Below, one piece after another: positions 35,037 through 47,673 of a stretch of 64,000 nt of DNA; the first letter of the stretch is position 1, and the number at the start of each line of letters is the position of its first letter. The position numbers were made by a program, and so were the translations under genes. A model generated the notes under the pieces. That model was not told where the DNA came from. It saw only the letters and a program-made list of their open reading frames with translations, and ran no database searches. The DNA is from Linanthus parryae (Eukaryota > Streptophyta > Magnoliopsida > Ericales > Polemoniaceae): NCBI GenBank assembly GCA_023055425.1, contig JALGPY010000013.1, positions 14,297,735-14,361,734 of the forward strand, read 5' to 3'.

Positions 35037-36355
35037 TGTTGATACGGATTACACAACAGAATAAACAATAATTAACTCCGTTCAAGACCCTCCAAGGATC
35101 ACACGACTAGACATCACAACGATGGTAAGGAATATAATCATCAAGTACCTTGTTTGTCTCATTTGATGACTTCACGTGAAATAGTGTCCACGTCTCTATC
35201 GAAGTCCACGCCTAGGATCAAGTCTGGATTCCTTCACTCTTTTGTGCTAGCAATTTATGGAAAGAGGAAGAAGAAGATCACGCAAAACGAGGCACCACAG
35301 GGCCGTGTGCCTCACTTTAGGCCGACGACGCAAGGGAGGGGCGGACGGGTAGGTTCGGCCTCCCTTCTTTTCTCTCTCCTTGCTTTGTTCTCTCTCTCTA
35401 TCTCTCTTTTGTGATAAAAAATGTCAAACTAATGAGAAAAATAAGCTAGGAGTGCCCTTATATAGTAAATAACTCACTATTAACTACATAATTGCCACAA
35501 TACCAATCCTATCACGGATTAGTCCACCTTGCAAATTAGTCCTACTTCCCAAGTCTATTTTAATCCATAGGGCGTGTGACCCCATATGTTTCTACTTAGT
35601 TGGTAGTAACGCATCTATGCCACCCAACTAATAGAAATAATCTGCAATCCGACAAACCTTGTGACCAATGTTACCGTATTATATTATCCCTTTGTCTCCA
35701 TATCTGGGTTGGACACGATACATACAAGTCACACTCGTATATCCAATCTGTAGTTTCTCGATCCTGTGAATAGTATTATCCATGCAGATAACATCAATAT
35801 CCCATATTGATTTATCTCAGTCTGGCCATACATTATAGAAGCACTACCCCTCGAGTGGCCGCGTTATGTGGGAGGGACAAATCCTATCTACATCACTACC
35901 ATCTCTAAGATTGCTTCCTATCATGCCCGATGACTACCTTTATAGTTACCCGGTAAAGGCGTAAGTTTGATTATATCAAAGCATGATATTTCACAACTAG
36001 AATATCTAGTGACTTCAAGTCTAAGGACCACAATACCGTTGTCACCAAGAGAAGCACTTGTGGCTTACATAACTTGTATCTAACCTTCTCGTGATGGGTC
36101 AATTCATTATGCTATTACCCTAATGGATACCCAGTGCTGGACTTGATATCCCCATATCAATCTACCCACATACTAGTCTCAATGCAGTACAGTCGTCCTA
36201 TTAACAGTAGTACTCGACTAGGGATATTTAAGAATATAACATTTATATTCTAAGGACTTCATTCAAGTTAACATATCTCCATATCGATAACATAAGGATT
36301 AGTAAGTCCATATAAATGTCACAAGAAATAGATTGCCTCTAGGGCATATTTCCAA
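35037..36355 (-). repeat. 3' LTR of minus-strand copia element
   Basis: Same family as the solo LTR: on the minus strand it begins TTGGAAATATGCCCTAGAGG and ends near CGTATCAACA. The adjacent AAGTGGGAGACTC (36371-36357) is the polypurine tract, which fixes it as a 3' LTR. Confidence 0.85.
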
Positions 36356-36371
36356 GAGTCTCCCACTTGCA

Positions 36372-37748
36372 CTAGAGTCAATCAGGTGAATCATATGCAT
36401 ATTGACCTAGCTCGGCCCTCACACCTATGCTGCGCAAGGTATGAGAGACATATGCTGGTACTTTTCATATGTTCACATCTCCTCTAAGAAAATCAAACGA
36501 GATGTAATATTTTGAGTATGTGCATCTGATGCAGCGATATACTCAGTCCCCTGTGGTAGAAATGGAAACTGGATCTTGCCTGGAATCTTTCCATCTCACA
36601 GTCCCTTCCATTAAGGCAAAAACATAAAACTTGAATACAATCTGAAATCTTCTTTGTTGGATTAGAAATTCGCATCATTGTAAATATTTACAATGAACCC
36701 TTCCTATCCATCATATATAAGGAATTCATCCCTAGTGCTTCTTAAGTACTTAAGGATATCCTCGATTATTATCCAGTGACTCTCACCTGGATTTGACTGG
36801 TATCAATATGTCATGCCATATGACATGTCTAGCCTAGTACTTAATATGCCGTATCTCGTAAATCTTATTCACACGGTCCTTCTCAATCTAATTGGAAGGA
36901 CAATTAGCCTTCCAAAGACTAATTCCATGTGACATAGGCAAGAATTCATATTCTTCATGTTGAACTGTTTCAACACCTTTTTCAATTATGCGTACTTAAA
37001 CTTAAGCCGAACAAATTTCTCGATCTATCTCATAAATAAAGCTTTAAAGGTTACTTCTCCTAAGTATTTTATTTGAATTCAATTCCCTAGTCGATGTTCA
37101 CAAGATTACTGAGTAGGGACATCATTCCCAACGATTAATATGTCTCCACATACAAGATCAGAAATATAACTGTGCTCCTACTAACCTTCTTGTAAACACA
37201 AGCTTCATCTTCAATTTTGATGGAACCAAACTCCTTTGATTGCATCATTAAATCGAAGATTCCAACTCCGAGAAGCTTGACTCAATCTGTAGACAGGTTG
37301 CTGAAAGCAAGATGTGAATGGATTTAAGCATCGCAACTGGAGAAAAGATTTCTTCATAGTCCATACTATGAACTTGTATGAAACCCTTATCCACCAATCG
37401 TCCCTTAAGAGTAATTACATTACCATCCATACTAGTTTTCTCAAAACTCACTTGCATCCTATGGGTCCTACCCTTTTAGATGGTTCCACCAAAGTCCATA
37501 ATTTGTTGGTGTCAGTACTATTACCCAGCATAGTTTACTAAGATTTATTGTGTTATAACATGAATCAGGAATCGTCAAATCTGCCCAAGGTGATCTATAG
37601 ATTGCCTAGCCTTCTCTCTATTCATTTAATCAAATCATTTCTTTTGCGCTATTTAGTTACAATTACTAGTCACTTGATTGAGGGTGACAACACTAATTCT
37701 CTAAAACCTTTTTACCTGTTACTCTGGTAGATTGGATTTAGTTGTTAA
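36372..37748 (-). pseudogene. copia RT and RNase H remnant
   Basis: KLWTLVEPSKRVGPIGC (about 37500-37450) and VITLKGRLVDKGFIQVH with DYEEIFSPVAMLKSIHILL mark the start of RT. The catalytic region between is degraded beyond reading. RNase H remains as FCLNGRD, then TEYIAASDA near 36530. Stops and frameshifts are dense, which makes this older than the SIRE-type elements to the right. Confidence 0.75.
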
Positions 37749-39347
37749 CTAGCATTGAGCCCGTGCGATGCACGGCCTGCACTTCCGAAATATGAATCCT
37801 AAAGCCTAAAAAGTCCTCGTATTGTTGCTTTATGTTAGATAATAAAAATAAAAGTCATGAATTAAGTGGAGTACACACACATTCAAGAGGTATGTTCTTC
37901 TGTTATGTTAATTTGGACCAAGAAAATGTTATTATTATTAACTTTACATCAATGAAATAGTTAAAAACTTATGTACCGTTCCTACATTTTGTCAGCAAAG
38001 GGTCGTGGTCTATCTGAAAATTCACACAAATAAACGAATGAATTCTTCAAACATCTCCGGAATTCCATCTATACTGATAATATTTTGACCAAATTTTAAA
38101 TTCAATGTTAGTATCTTCAGATGGTTATTAAAATTTAAGACTATGGAATCCTCAAGCTGAAAATTTACATGTTTGTTGATATTAACTATTAACATATGAA
38201 CATCATATACACAGGCAATCAACCAAATGGAGACATGGACATTGTAATGTCAAACATTTAGCTTAATTTGTAAAGAAAAAGCCGTATAAACTAATAAATC
38301 ATTGATCTAGTGTTCTATCTCAACATTCAAATGGCATTTTTTAAAAGTGATTGAAGCTAACTCATTGACATGAACCTTCTATCTGTATCAACCATTAGAA
38401 TGAACTCCCTGCAAAGAAAAGTCTCCTGATCAATTATGAAAATGCAAAAGAATACCAAGAATATGAATGATAATATAACTACCACTTCATATGTTAAAGA
38501 GAGCTAACTTTAATATGATACTAAGAGTATAAAAATACTAATTTATAGATTTTGTGTTAGTTTGAGTATGATGTTTGCAAGGAATAATTAGAACTCTGTT
38601 TGTGACACTGGTATCCACTCGTGAAGTTTGGAATATAAACCACACAAAAGACAAAGAAATGGCGACCAAGCAAGAACAGAAAGTGAAAGCAAGAGAGAAC
38701 TAACCTTAAAGTGTAAAATTATAACTTCGTTTAGTGAGTATATGTAGGAGAATTTCAATGATTTTAAAATTAGTAAATGTGATTATTGTGAATTAATGTG
38801 ATTGAGAATTTATTGGTAATGAATTTGCGTAGTCGATGGAGATTTTTTGCAACGAATTCCGTATGTTTATGGTATGAATTCGTGTCAAAATAAAAGAAGG
38901 TATGAGTTGTTTTCAAGTGCGGAAATATTTTTCAATTTTGTTAAAATCAACGGGATTAGTCAACTATATACTTCGACATAATAAGGTACCCGACTAATAT
39001 CATTGAAATCGCACAATAACTTAATTTTTGGTCATGGGAAGAATGGATCAGTACCTCTTACTTTTTTTTTCAAACACTTATTACTATTTCAAGACTTGAA
39101 TCAATGCTTTTATTGACTTATAGTACTATACCATTTCTGATTTTAAATTCTCAATCCGTTACTTTATTGGAAAGAAAATTTACATTTTCGGTAACAACAA
39201 TTAATGTAGAGAGGCCAACTGATTTCCTTTACTCAACCAAGTTGGTTCCGTTTATTTTCTGAAAATTAATTAATTGTAATTTGTAATTTCCACATGGCAA
39301 TTCCTGAGGCAAAGTTGGAGAAGGCATTCTCAAATAGTATATATAGA
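37749..39347 (-). mobile_element. non-autonomous Helitron, complete ends
   Basis: 1599 bp with no gene. In element orientation it starts TCTATATATACTATTTGAG (39347) and ends CTAG (37752-37749), with a 6-bp GC hairpin (CCGTGC / GCACGG, loop GAT, 37761-37775) 8 bases before that end. Flanks are A at 37748 and T at 39348, the Helitron A/T target. The inside is AT-rich with no captured exon that I can recognise, so it would need a RepHel supplied in trans. Confidence 0.85.
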
Positions 39348-39369
39348 TCTCGGAAGTAGTAAACACCTT

Positions 39370-40602
39370 TGAAAGAAAGTAATGTAGGTAGTAAAACAGG
39401 ATCGATACTCTAGAAGGGGGAATGGATAGAGTATGGCAAATTTTTGCAACTTATGCTAGAAGAGTAATTTCAAAGAAATTAGTGCAAAGCTGTAACTATT
39501 TCAAGGCCTTGAAATGAGTTTCAAGTCCTTGGAAAGAAAACAGATGAAAAAGGAAAAACTGAGAGTTTTCAAGGCCATGAAATGCCTTTCAAACCATTGA
39601 ACTAATACCTGTTTTGTGCAGAGGATTTGTCTATGTATAGAACAGCAAAATAAATGCATGAGACACAGAGATTTATAGAGTTTAGTCGACTTGGACATAC
39701 GTCTCTACCTCAGGGAATTGATCTCTGCAGGATTTTCAACACAATTCTTATTTATCAAAAGCTAAGCCCCAGATCCCAAGCACCAAGAGCTTCCTTACTC
39801 TGTTACAGCTTGTGCCTCTCACCAACCTATCTAGTACCTGCTTTAGCTAACTGATTCAAAAATAATTCTCTATTGATCACTTGAACAATTCACGATAACA
39901 AAATGTAACAAGTATTATCTGAATGATATAAAAATATAGATCAGAAAGAAGAACACTGAGAACTGATGAAGCAGTTTGTATGTGCAGTGATCTTCTATGG
40001 AATGGATTGAGTGAAATGAATCTCCTTCTCTGTTGCTTATCAATCCTAAGAATGTTCTGAGTCTCTGTGTTCCTGTGCATTTTAAAAATCTCCAGTCATT
40101 CCCTCTTATCCAACTTGTTTGAATAGCAGATCTTTAAGATCTTCTCATAACAAACTTTCATAAAAAATAGCTGCAAATCTTTGCCTTTCTAACAGTTCTT
40201 CCCAACGACTAGGTCCTTAATATCTTCAAGTATATTGACTTGATCTTGTAGCTGAATATGTTAGGAAAGTAAATACATGTTTGCATAAGCACATAATCAA
40301 TCAAACAATCCAGTTTCCTTTTCTGCAAGAACATAGTTTAGGCAAGTGCCACTGCAGAATAGGTAATAGCTTTTCCTTGCAAAAACATGTTCAAACAGAT
40401 GGATTAATATCACTTTAGATCAACAAAATGATTTATCTTTCATCATCAAAGAACATATAATCAGGCATAGGGGACTGGGAATCAGATCAGGAACAAAAGC
40501 TCCCCCCAAGTTCATAATGTATATTTTCAAAACTTTGAAAACATTTTCAAGGCCTTGAAACAAACAATCTGTTTCAAACCTCTAAAACTAGCTGAAAATA
40601 CA
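39370..40602 (-). repeat. 3' LTR of outer SIRE-type element
   Basis: On the minus strand it runs from TGTATTTTCAGCTAG to ATTACTTTCTTTCA. It is preceded by the polypurine tract CATCAAGGGAGATAT (40617-40603). The reverse complement aligns with the LTRs at 40699 and 48809/57100. It holds two perfect 16-bp palindromes TTTCAAGGCCTTGAAA (39499-39514, 40545-40560). Confidence 0.85.
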
Positions 40603-40698
40603 ATATCTCCCTTGATGAAAGACAAAACCTCAATCTTTTTAAAGACTGAATTTCTGCAAATAATATTCATTAGAGCATAGCAGAGTAATCATGAAATA
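40603..40698 (-). other. 3' untranslated end of outer SIRE-type element
   Basis: A short leftover of the outer element containing its polypurine tract, plus the left AAATA target copy at 40694-40698. Confidence 0.75.
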
Positions 40699-42198
40699 TC
40701 ATATTCAATTTATCTGCCTTCATATGAAGTATGAATTGTGGATGTTTATTGAAGATGATGAAAGACTGTGGTAACATATGTTCAAGGCTCAAAGGCCACG
40801 AAGGTTTATGTTTGATCTTGAATTGGTTAAGTCTGTTTAACAGTCTTGTGTATACAGGTGTAGCATTGGACCAGCTGTTGATTTAATGGGTCTTAAAGAT
40901 ATTCTTGACTTATATTTATGTGTTTCTAACACTCACATGGTTCACTGCTTGATTGAATCAAGGATTGGAAAGTTCTAAGCTTAAAACTGCGAAGAATGCC
41001 ACAGAGCTCCAAGGCATTGAGATTTGCCTTGAGCTGCTGACAGTTTCTTATCTTAACTAATTCTTTCTTGCAGGTGGTTGTCTGTGGAATTGTGATTGGT
41101 TAATGACCTTATATAAGTCTTAATCATAATTTTATCATGTATCTTTTACATATTGCTGACCTGGTATTTATCTAGTTGTCAATATTGTTGGCCTAGTTTC
41201 TTGCATGAACTGTTGTGACAAACAGTTAGTTTTATGTTGATTTATTATTTGGATTTTGGTTGAATTTGAAATCAAGTTTGTTGCAGAGTTGTTTGTCGTT
41301 CAAAACTCCACACAACAAACTATATTGGCTATCCATTCATAGTTGTTGAAAGAAGCATGTTTTGGAGAGGATTTTTAGGAGAGGCAGTTCCTAAAATCTC
41401 TCATTCAGTTACTGCACTGTGTATAAGTTTCAGTTTGAATTTCAAACAAAGATGAAACTGGGAGAGGACATGACATTGAAAAATAAGAGTGTTTACTGCT
41501 TGGAGATCATACAAACAACTCTTCAATCGAATCAAGCTCTTAACACTGCTGAACAAGAAGATCAATCATCCAAAAATCTGAAGAACACATCCAAGGTTCA
41601 CTGCTTCTTTCTTTTCTGTGTTCTTCAATACTTGTACTCAATTTTTGTCAACATTTGATTTTTTGAACCTCACAAACTTATATGTTTAGTTGTTGAAGTG
41701 AAAAACAAGAGTTTCTTATTGTTTCAACATATTATAGCTGTTACTAGGTAGGTTGGGAACCACAAGCTTTATAGGTGTAAGGAAACTCACTTAGGCTTGA
41801 GATCTAGGGCTAAATCTGGTTGTTTATTAAGAATTGTTTTCCAAATCCTGGAGGGATTAGATCGCTCGGGCAGAGACTAGGTCCAATTGTGACTCAACTC
41901 TGTAAAAACCTTGTGTTCTTTACTTTACAGTATTGTTCCATTTCACTGCAAACCATGTAGCACATAACAGGTTACTCAAAGGCTTGAAGTACTTCACAGC
42001 TCAAGGCCTTGAAACTTTCACTGGCTCTTAGAAAGTTTCTGTCTTTTATTAAAACTCTTCCAAGGCCTTGACATTCTTTCAGTGGCTTATCTCAGTTCTT
42101 CAAAAGACAAAGTTTTAGCAAAGTTTCCATACTCAATTCAACCCCCCTCCTTTTAGAGTATTTGATCATGTATTTGATACTTACACTACAAACTTTCA
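40699..42198 (+). repeat. 5' LTR of middle SIRE-type element
   Basis: 1500 bp from TCATATTCAATTT (3' partner starts TGATAATTCAATTT, so the TG is mutated) to AAACTTTCA. It matches the 3' LTR in blocks such as GTGGATGTTTATTGAAGATG and GGTTGGGAACCACAAGCT. Confidence 0.9.
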
Positions 42199-42199
42199 A

Positions 42200-42212
42200 T
42201 TGTTATCAGATA
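42200..42212 (+). other. primer binding site, tRNA-Met type (mutated)
   Basis: TTGTTATCAGATA follows the LTR by one base. The family standard is TGGTATCAGA, so one central G has changed to T. Confidence 0.7.
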
Positions 42213-42249
42213 TTTGGGTCACTTCTAAGGATATAAAAATCTTGTGACA

Positions 42250-43990
42250 ATGAGTAATGTAGGTGATGGTGGATTCACACAGGGAAGGGCAGCCAACAGA
42301 CCTCCATTGTTATGTGGTGACAATTTAATGCATTGGAAGGCATTATTGAAGATGTTCATCATAGATCAAGACATGGAGTTGTGGTATATCACTCTTAATG
42401 GTACTCATGTGTATTACACAACCAAGGAAGAGATTAGAACAATCAAAACTGAAGAGAAACTTTCGGTTACAAAGCTGGAAAAGGTATCCAACAATTAAAA
42501 AGCCATGAACTTGTCATATTGTGCTCTTAGTGCAGATGAATTCAATAGAATTTCAAACTGAAAAAGTGTCAAGGAGGTTTGGGACAAGCTGGTTGTAACC
42601 TATGAAGGAACCAGTCAAGTCAAGCAAACTAAGATCAACATTCTTCTGAGTCAATATGAGTTATTCAAGATGAACTCAGATGAATCTATCAAGGAGATGT
42701 TCAAAAGATTCACTGATGTAGTGAATAATCTGGAACCCTTGGGAAAGAGCTTCTCAAATGAATAGAAATTCAGAAAGATTTTGAGAAGTTTGCCAAAAGC
42801 CAAGTGGGAGCCAGAAACAACAGCTATTGATGAAGCCTAGGACCTAAGTCTTCTTGAGCTAGATGATCTACAAGGAATACTGCTCACTCATGAAATATCA
42901 ATGAAGGAGGTAGATGGTGACATGAGTTACAACATCAAGAACCTGGCACTCAAGGCAAAAGACAATGACAAATCCCAAAGCCTTGAACAGGTTGATGATG
43001 ATGATGAAGAGGCTTTAGCCCTATCTCCAAAGCTTTGGCCAGAATCTTGAAAAAGAAAAAAAAAATTCGGAAACAAGGACTACAACAAGGACAAGTCCAG
43101 ATCCTCAAGCAGAGGATCAGAAAGGTAAGTCTTCTTCACATTCACATAAACGTAAAGTGATGAACTGGTTTGAATGTGGTGATGCGGATCATTTAGTAAA
43201 GGAATGTCCTCAAAATAAGAAAAACAGAAACTTTGAAAAGAAAGAAAGTGACAACAGAAGGAAGAAAGCAATGGTTGCTTCATGGAGTAATTCTGATTCA
43301 TCATCTGACTCAGATTCAGATGAAGAACAACCAAACCTATTCTTATTGGCTGAGCATGAAGAAGAAAAGAGCTTTGACAAGCATATTGAAGAAATGGTAA
43401 AAACTTGCTAGTCCTTCTAATGTACTTCCGGAAGTTATCAAAAGTATGTATTTAAATGAGAAAATTTATTGGAATGAGATTGATTCTTTAAAAGTGAGAG
43501 TTCATGAGCAAGATAAGGAAAACTCGGACTTTATTTTTCCAAACAAATGTCTTGAAGCTACTAAGTTGAAAATTGACAGTGATTTCAAGGCCTTGTATAG
43601 TAGGTTCAAATCCTTGGAGGTACAAGTCAACAAAGTTGTTTATCAAAACTCTCTTTTAAATGATAAGTATGTTGATCTAAAGAATCATTCTGATGATTGA
43701 GAGTAACAGAAAAATTCATTGACTGAGAAGCTTCAAGAATCCAAAAACTTTTTATCTACCTTTGCTGGCTCAGAACATAAGCTCAATCTCATGATTGGAG
43801 GAAATCTATCCAAATTTTTAAAAGAACAGCCAAACTACTTTTCTGAAATCTGGAAGCATATATTCTCCAAAATGTCATTATTGTGGAAAAATCGGTCATG
43901 TAAGACTAAGTTGCCCCTTTAGAAGATCAGAACCTCACATTTTGAGGAATACTTATCAATATCAGCTCAAGGGAAAAGTTAAACAGATTT
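42250..43990 (+). pseudogene. SIRE-type gag with two zinc knuckles (broken)
   Basis: Starts at ATG 42250 (MSNVGDGGF). The capsid region shows RPPLLCGDNLMHWKALLKMF, SVKEVWDKLVVTYEGTSQVK and LLSQYELFKMNSDESI of the UBN2-type copia gag, with single stops at about 42496, 42559, 42763 and 42838. The first zinc knuckle near 43165 reads WFECGDADHLVKEC: its first Cys is replaced by Trp. A charged region (SDSSSDSDSDEEQ) and a coiled-coil-like stretch (43446-43700) follow. A second knuckle, CHYCGKIGHVRLSC, is at about 43877-43918. Two knuckles in this spacing also occur in the outer element. Confidence 0.8.
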
Positions 43991-44023
43991 GGGTTCATAA
44001 AGGAATTAGACCACCAAACATCG

Positions 44024-45520
44024 TTGATTCTGAGTATGACTCAAAATTCTACACTTGGTGTTGAGGTATTAATTTACTTGTTGCAGGATGTCACCAAGGT
44101 CTTGAAGGATCAAAAATGGATCTTGAATAGTGGTTGTTCCAGACATATGAGGGGAAAGCAATGCTTGTTCACTGAAATTAAAGAGAAATCTGGAGGAACA
44201 ATTACACTTCGTGAAAAATCCAAATGCAACATAATAGATATAGGTAGTATTGGTAATGGTTCTATTAATTCTATTTTAGATGCTTATCTTGTTGATGGTC
44301 TTAAGTATAATATTCTTAGTATATCTCAGCTATGTGATAGAGGTAACAAGGTTATTTTTGACAAGCAGAAATGTGTTTTGCAAGATGAGAAATCTGGAAA
44401 TTGCACACTCACTGCTCCTAGATCATATAATGTATATGCTTTGAGTACTAACAAAGTTTCAGGTGAAAAGCTAAAATGTTTCAAGGTCTTGAATAAAGAC
44501 TCAAAACTCGGGAATAGAAAGCTTGGGCATATAAGCATGCATTCTATAAACAAAACCATCACAAAAGACTTGGTAAGAGGATTACCATCCCTGAAATTCA
44601 ATAATGATGAGATCTGCAAGGCATGAAAAAACTATTCTTCAAGCCAAAGAACTTTGTAAGTACTTTTAGAACTAATGCGTATGGACTTGTGTGGTCATAT
44701 GAGAGTTCAAACTCCAAGTGGTAAGAGGTACATGCTTGTTGTGGTATATGACTATTCTAGATTTACTTGGGTTATGTTCATTAGACAAAACTGAAGCTTT
44801 ACCTGAAATCTCAAAGCTTTGCAAAGAGCTTCAAACTTTCAAAAATTTGCATGTTGCATCTATTTGAAGTCATCATGGTAGGGAATTTGATCAGCTTGAT
44901 TTTGATTTATTTTCTTCAAAGAATGGCATCAAACATAACGTCTCTGCACCTAGAACTCCTCAGCAGAATGGAATTGTTGAGAGGAAGAATAGGACACTTA
45001 AAGACATGTTTAGAAGCATGCTAATTGAAAGTAATTTGCCAAAATATTTGTGGGCAGAATATGTTAACAGTGTCAATTATGTGCTCAATATATGTTTGAT
45101 TATGCCTACTTTGAAGAAAACTCCTTATGAGTTGTTTGAAGGAAGGAAGCCTAGTGTTTCTTATTTCAAACCTTTTGGTTGTACTTTCTATGTACATAAT
45201 AATGGTAAAGATAATCTTGGCAAGATTGATGCCAAAAGTACTGAAGGTGGATTTCTTGGTTATTCTCAAACTAACAAGTCTTATAGAGTTTTCAATAAGA
45301 GAACTAAGATTGTAGGAGAGTATTCATGTGATTTTTGATGAAAGTACCGATGATTCTCTGAGTGAAAGTTTTGCAAATCTCAACTTGAATAAGTATGAGG
45401 TAGATGATGATTATGAGAAAGAGAAGGGAAGCCAAACATATTTTACGATCAGTCAGAAGAATCTCAAGTCCTTGAACCTACTGCTGAGCCAAAATATCAA
45501 AGCCTTGAGACTGAGATTGA
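44024..45520 (+). pseudogene. SIRE-type protease and integrase (broken)
   Basis: The protease site reads WILNSGCSRHMRG at about 44116: the family has Asp-Ser-Gly, so the catalytic Asp is changed to Asn. The pre-integrase region LVDGLKYNILSISQLCDRGN is intact, and the HHCC zinc segment starts GNRKLGHISMHSIN (first His lost). The catalytic core is readable as DYSRFTWVMF and then PRTPQQNGIVERKNRTLKDM, with stops between them. The C-terminal part (45006-45338) is open: LPKYLWAEYVNSVNYVLN, GRKPSVSYFKPFGC. Confidence 0.85.
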
Positions 45521-45639
45521 CATAACACATAATGCTCCATCTAGTGTTTCAAGATCTCAAAGCCTTGAAGGACCATATACCTAGGCACCAAGGAAGAAGT
45601 TCAAATACCTATCATATCATCATGCATCTAATATCATCT

Positions 45640-47245
45640 CAGATCCAACTACTGGAACTCAGACAAGAGGTCATCTAAGAAATTATGTGCTTTTAGTGCT
45701 TTTTTATCACTAATTGAGCTTAAACATGCAAAATAAGCACTAGAGGATGCAGATTGGATCATTGCAATGCAGAATGAGCTGAATGAGTTTGGGAGGAACA
45801 TAATATGGAATTTGGTTCCTAGACCCTCAATCATTAATTGGATCCAGATGGGTGTTCAGAAACAAGCTTGATGAAAATGGGAAGGTTGTGAGAAATAAAG
45901 AAAGACTTGTGGAACAAGGATACAATCAAGAAGAAGGTATTGAATGTGGGGAGACATTTTCTCCTTTTGCCAGGTTAGAAGCTATCAGAATACTTCTTGC
46001 ATTTGCATCTCATAAACACATAAAGCTTTATCAAATGGATGTCAAATGTGCTTTTATAAATGGTTATTTACAAGGAAAGGTATATGTTTCTCAACCACGT
46101 GGTTTTGAATATGAAAGTTTCCCTTATTATGTTTACAAATTAAACAAAGCTCTTTACGGCCTTAAGCAAGCTCCAAGGGCTTGGTATGACAGACTCTCAA
46201 AGTTTTTACTTGACAATGGTTTTAAGAGAGGTCTTGTAGACAAAACTCTTTCCATTAAATATCAAGAAAAGGATTTGTTGGTAGTACAAATTTATGTTGA
46301 TGATATACTATTTGGTGCTACTAATGATGCTCTTTCGAAAGAGTTTTCTAGTCTAATGTGCTGGGAATTTGAGATGAGCTTAATGGGAGAATTGAATTTC
46401 TTTCTTGGACTTCATGTACATCAAATGAATAAAGGAATTTTTGTGCATCAAGGGAAATATGCCAAGGACTTTTTGCGCAAGTATAGTATGTCTCGGTCCA
46501 AGGCAATTAAGACACCCATGAGTTCATCACTATCCTTAGATAACGATTCAAATGGTAAGAGTGTAAATTATAAAGAATGCAGAAGTTTGATTGGATCTCT
46601 TATATATCTAATTGCTAGTAGACTTGATATTATCTTTATTGTATTTATGTGTTCAAGGTTTCAATCAGATCCTAAGGAAAGTCATATCATTGCTGTTAAA
46701 ATGATTTTTATATATTTGAATGGAACCATAGACTTGGGTCTTGGTATCCAAGAAGAACTAACGTTATGTTGAGTGGTTATTCAGATGCAAACTTTGCAAG
46801 TTACGAAGTGGATTGAAAGAATACTTCAGGGTGTTGCCAATTTCTTGGTTCTTCATTGATTAGTTGGCACTCAAAGAAGCAGAATTATGTAGCCTTATCA
46901 ACTGCAGAAGCTGAATACATTGCAGCTGGTGCTTGTTTCTCACAATTATTACGGATTGCTGAACAATTGAGAGGTCTTTGATATGAATTGAGAAATGTGC
47001 CAATCAAATGTGACAATACAAGAGCTATTTCAATCTCTAAGAATCCAGTACAACATTCAAGAACTAAGCACATAAATGTGAGACATCATTTCTTAAGAGA
47101 TCATGCTGAGAAAGGTGATGTGTCTCTTTCATTTATTTAACCTGCTTTACAAATAGCTGATAGTTTCACTAAACCATTGCCAGATGAAAGGTTTGCATCT
47201 CTAAGGCTTGAATTAGGAATGCTAAGCAAAGATGCATTGGTTTAG
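45640..47245 (+). pseudogene. SIRE-type reverse transcriptase and RNase H
   Basis: Before the main frame, DADWIIAMQNELNEFGRN and IWNLVPRPSI lie at 45750-45840. A clean 306-codon frame (45852-46772) covers fingers and palm: [57 protein letters not shown] and the catalytic QIYVDDILFGATND. It ends by frameshift at about 46765. RNase H follows with SGYSDANFASYE, WHSKKQNYVALSTAEAEYIA, KCDNTRAISISKN and FTKPLPDERFASLRLELG, interrupted by stops near 46815, 46981 and 47139. The stop TAG at 47243 is overlapped by a purine tract TAGGGGGAG. Confidence 0.9.
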
Positions 47246-47673
47246 GGGGAGTACTGGATCTTATGTGTACTTATTTGTTGAAAACTCAAATCCTTGAGAT
47301 CATACTTTCTAATCCTTGGAAGTATGTTTCAAAGCTTTGAAGTTTCTGAGTAATTGCAGCATTCTTCAAGGCCTTGAGGTTGTTCTTCAAAGGATTTGAT
47401 GAAACAGATTTTTTTCATCAATTGGATCACCAAATATTGTTCATTATCTTATTAGATAATTGTAAGAATATTTGATTTACTCATATCACAAAATATCTCA
47501 AAATATCTTCTCAGATCTGATTTTTACATGCAGATCAAAAAGATTCATTTTTAAACTATTTTTCTTCAACTTATAAGCTGAACTTTAGGACTTTTCTTCT
47601 CACTTTCTCTCAATCTCTTCGTTCATATCTCTCTCTCTCAGTTCTCTCCTTCTTCGCAAAAACCTAAACCTAA

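Larger units (their letters stand above)
35037..37748 (-). mobile_element. Ty1/copia element, 3' portion (RT, RNase H, LTR)
   Basis: Minus-strand element whose RT-RNase H region (37748-36372) is followed by a polypurine tract and a 3' LTR (36355-35037). The upstream part, including gag and integrase, is absent. The right boundary is the non-autonomous Helitron at 37749. Confidence 0.8.
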
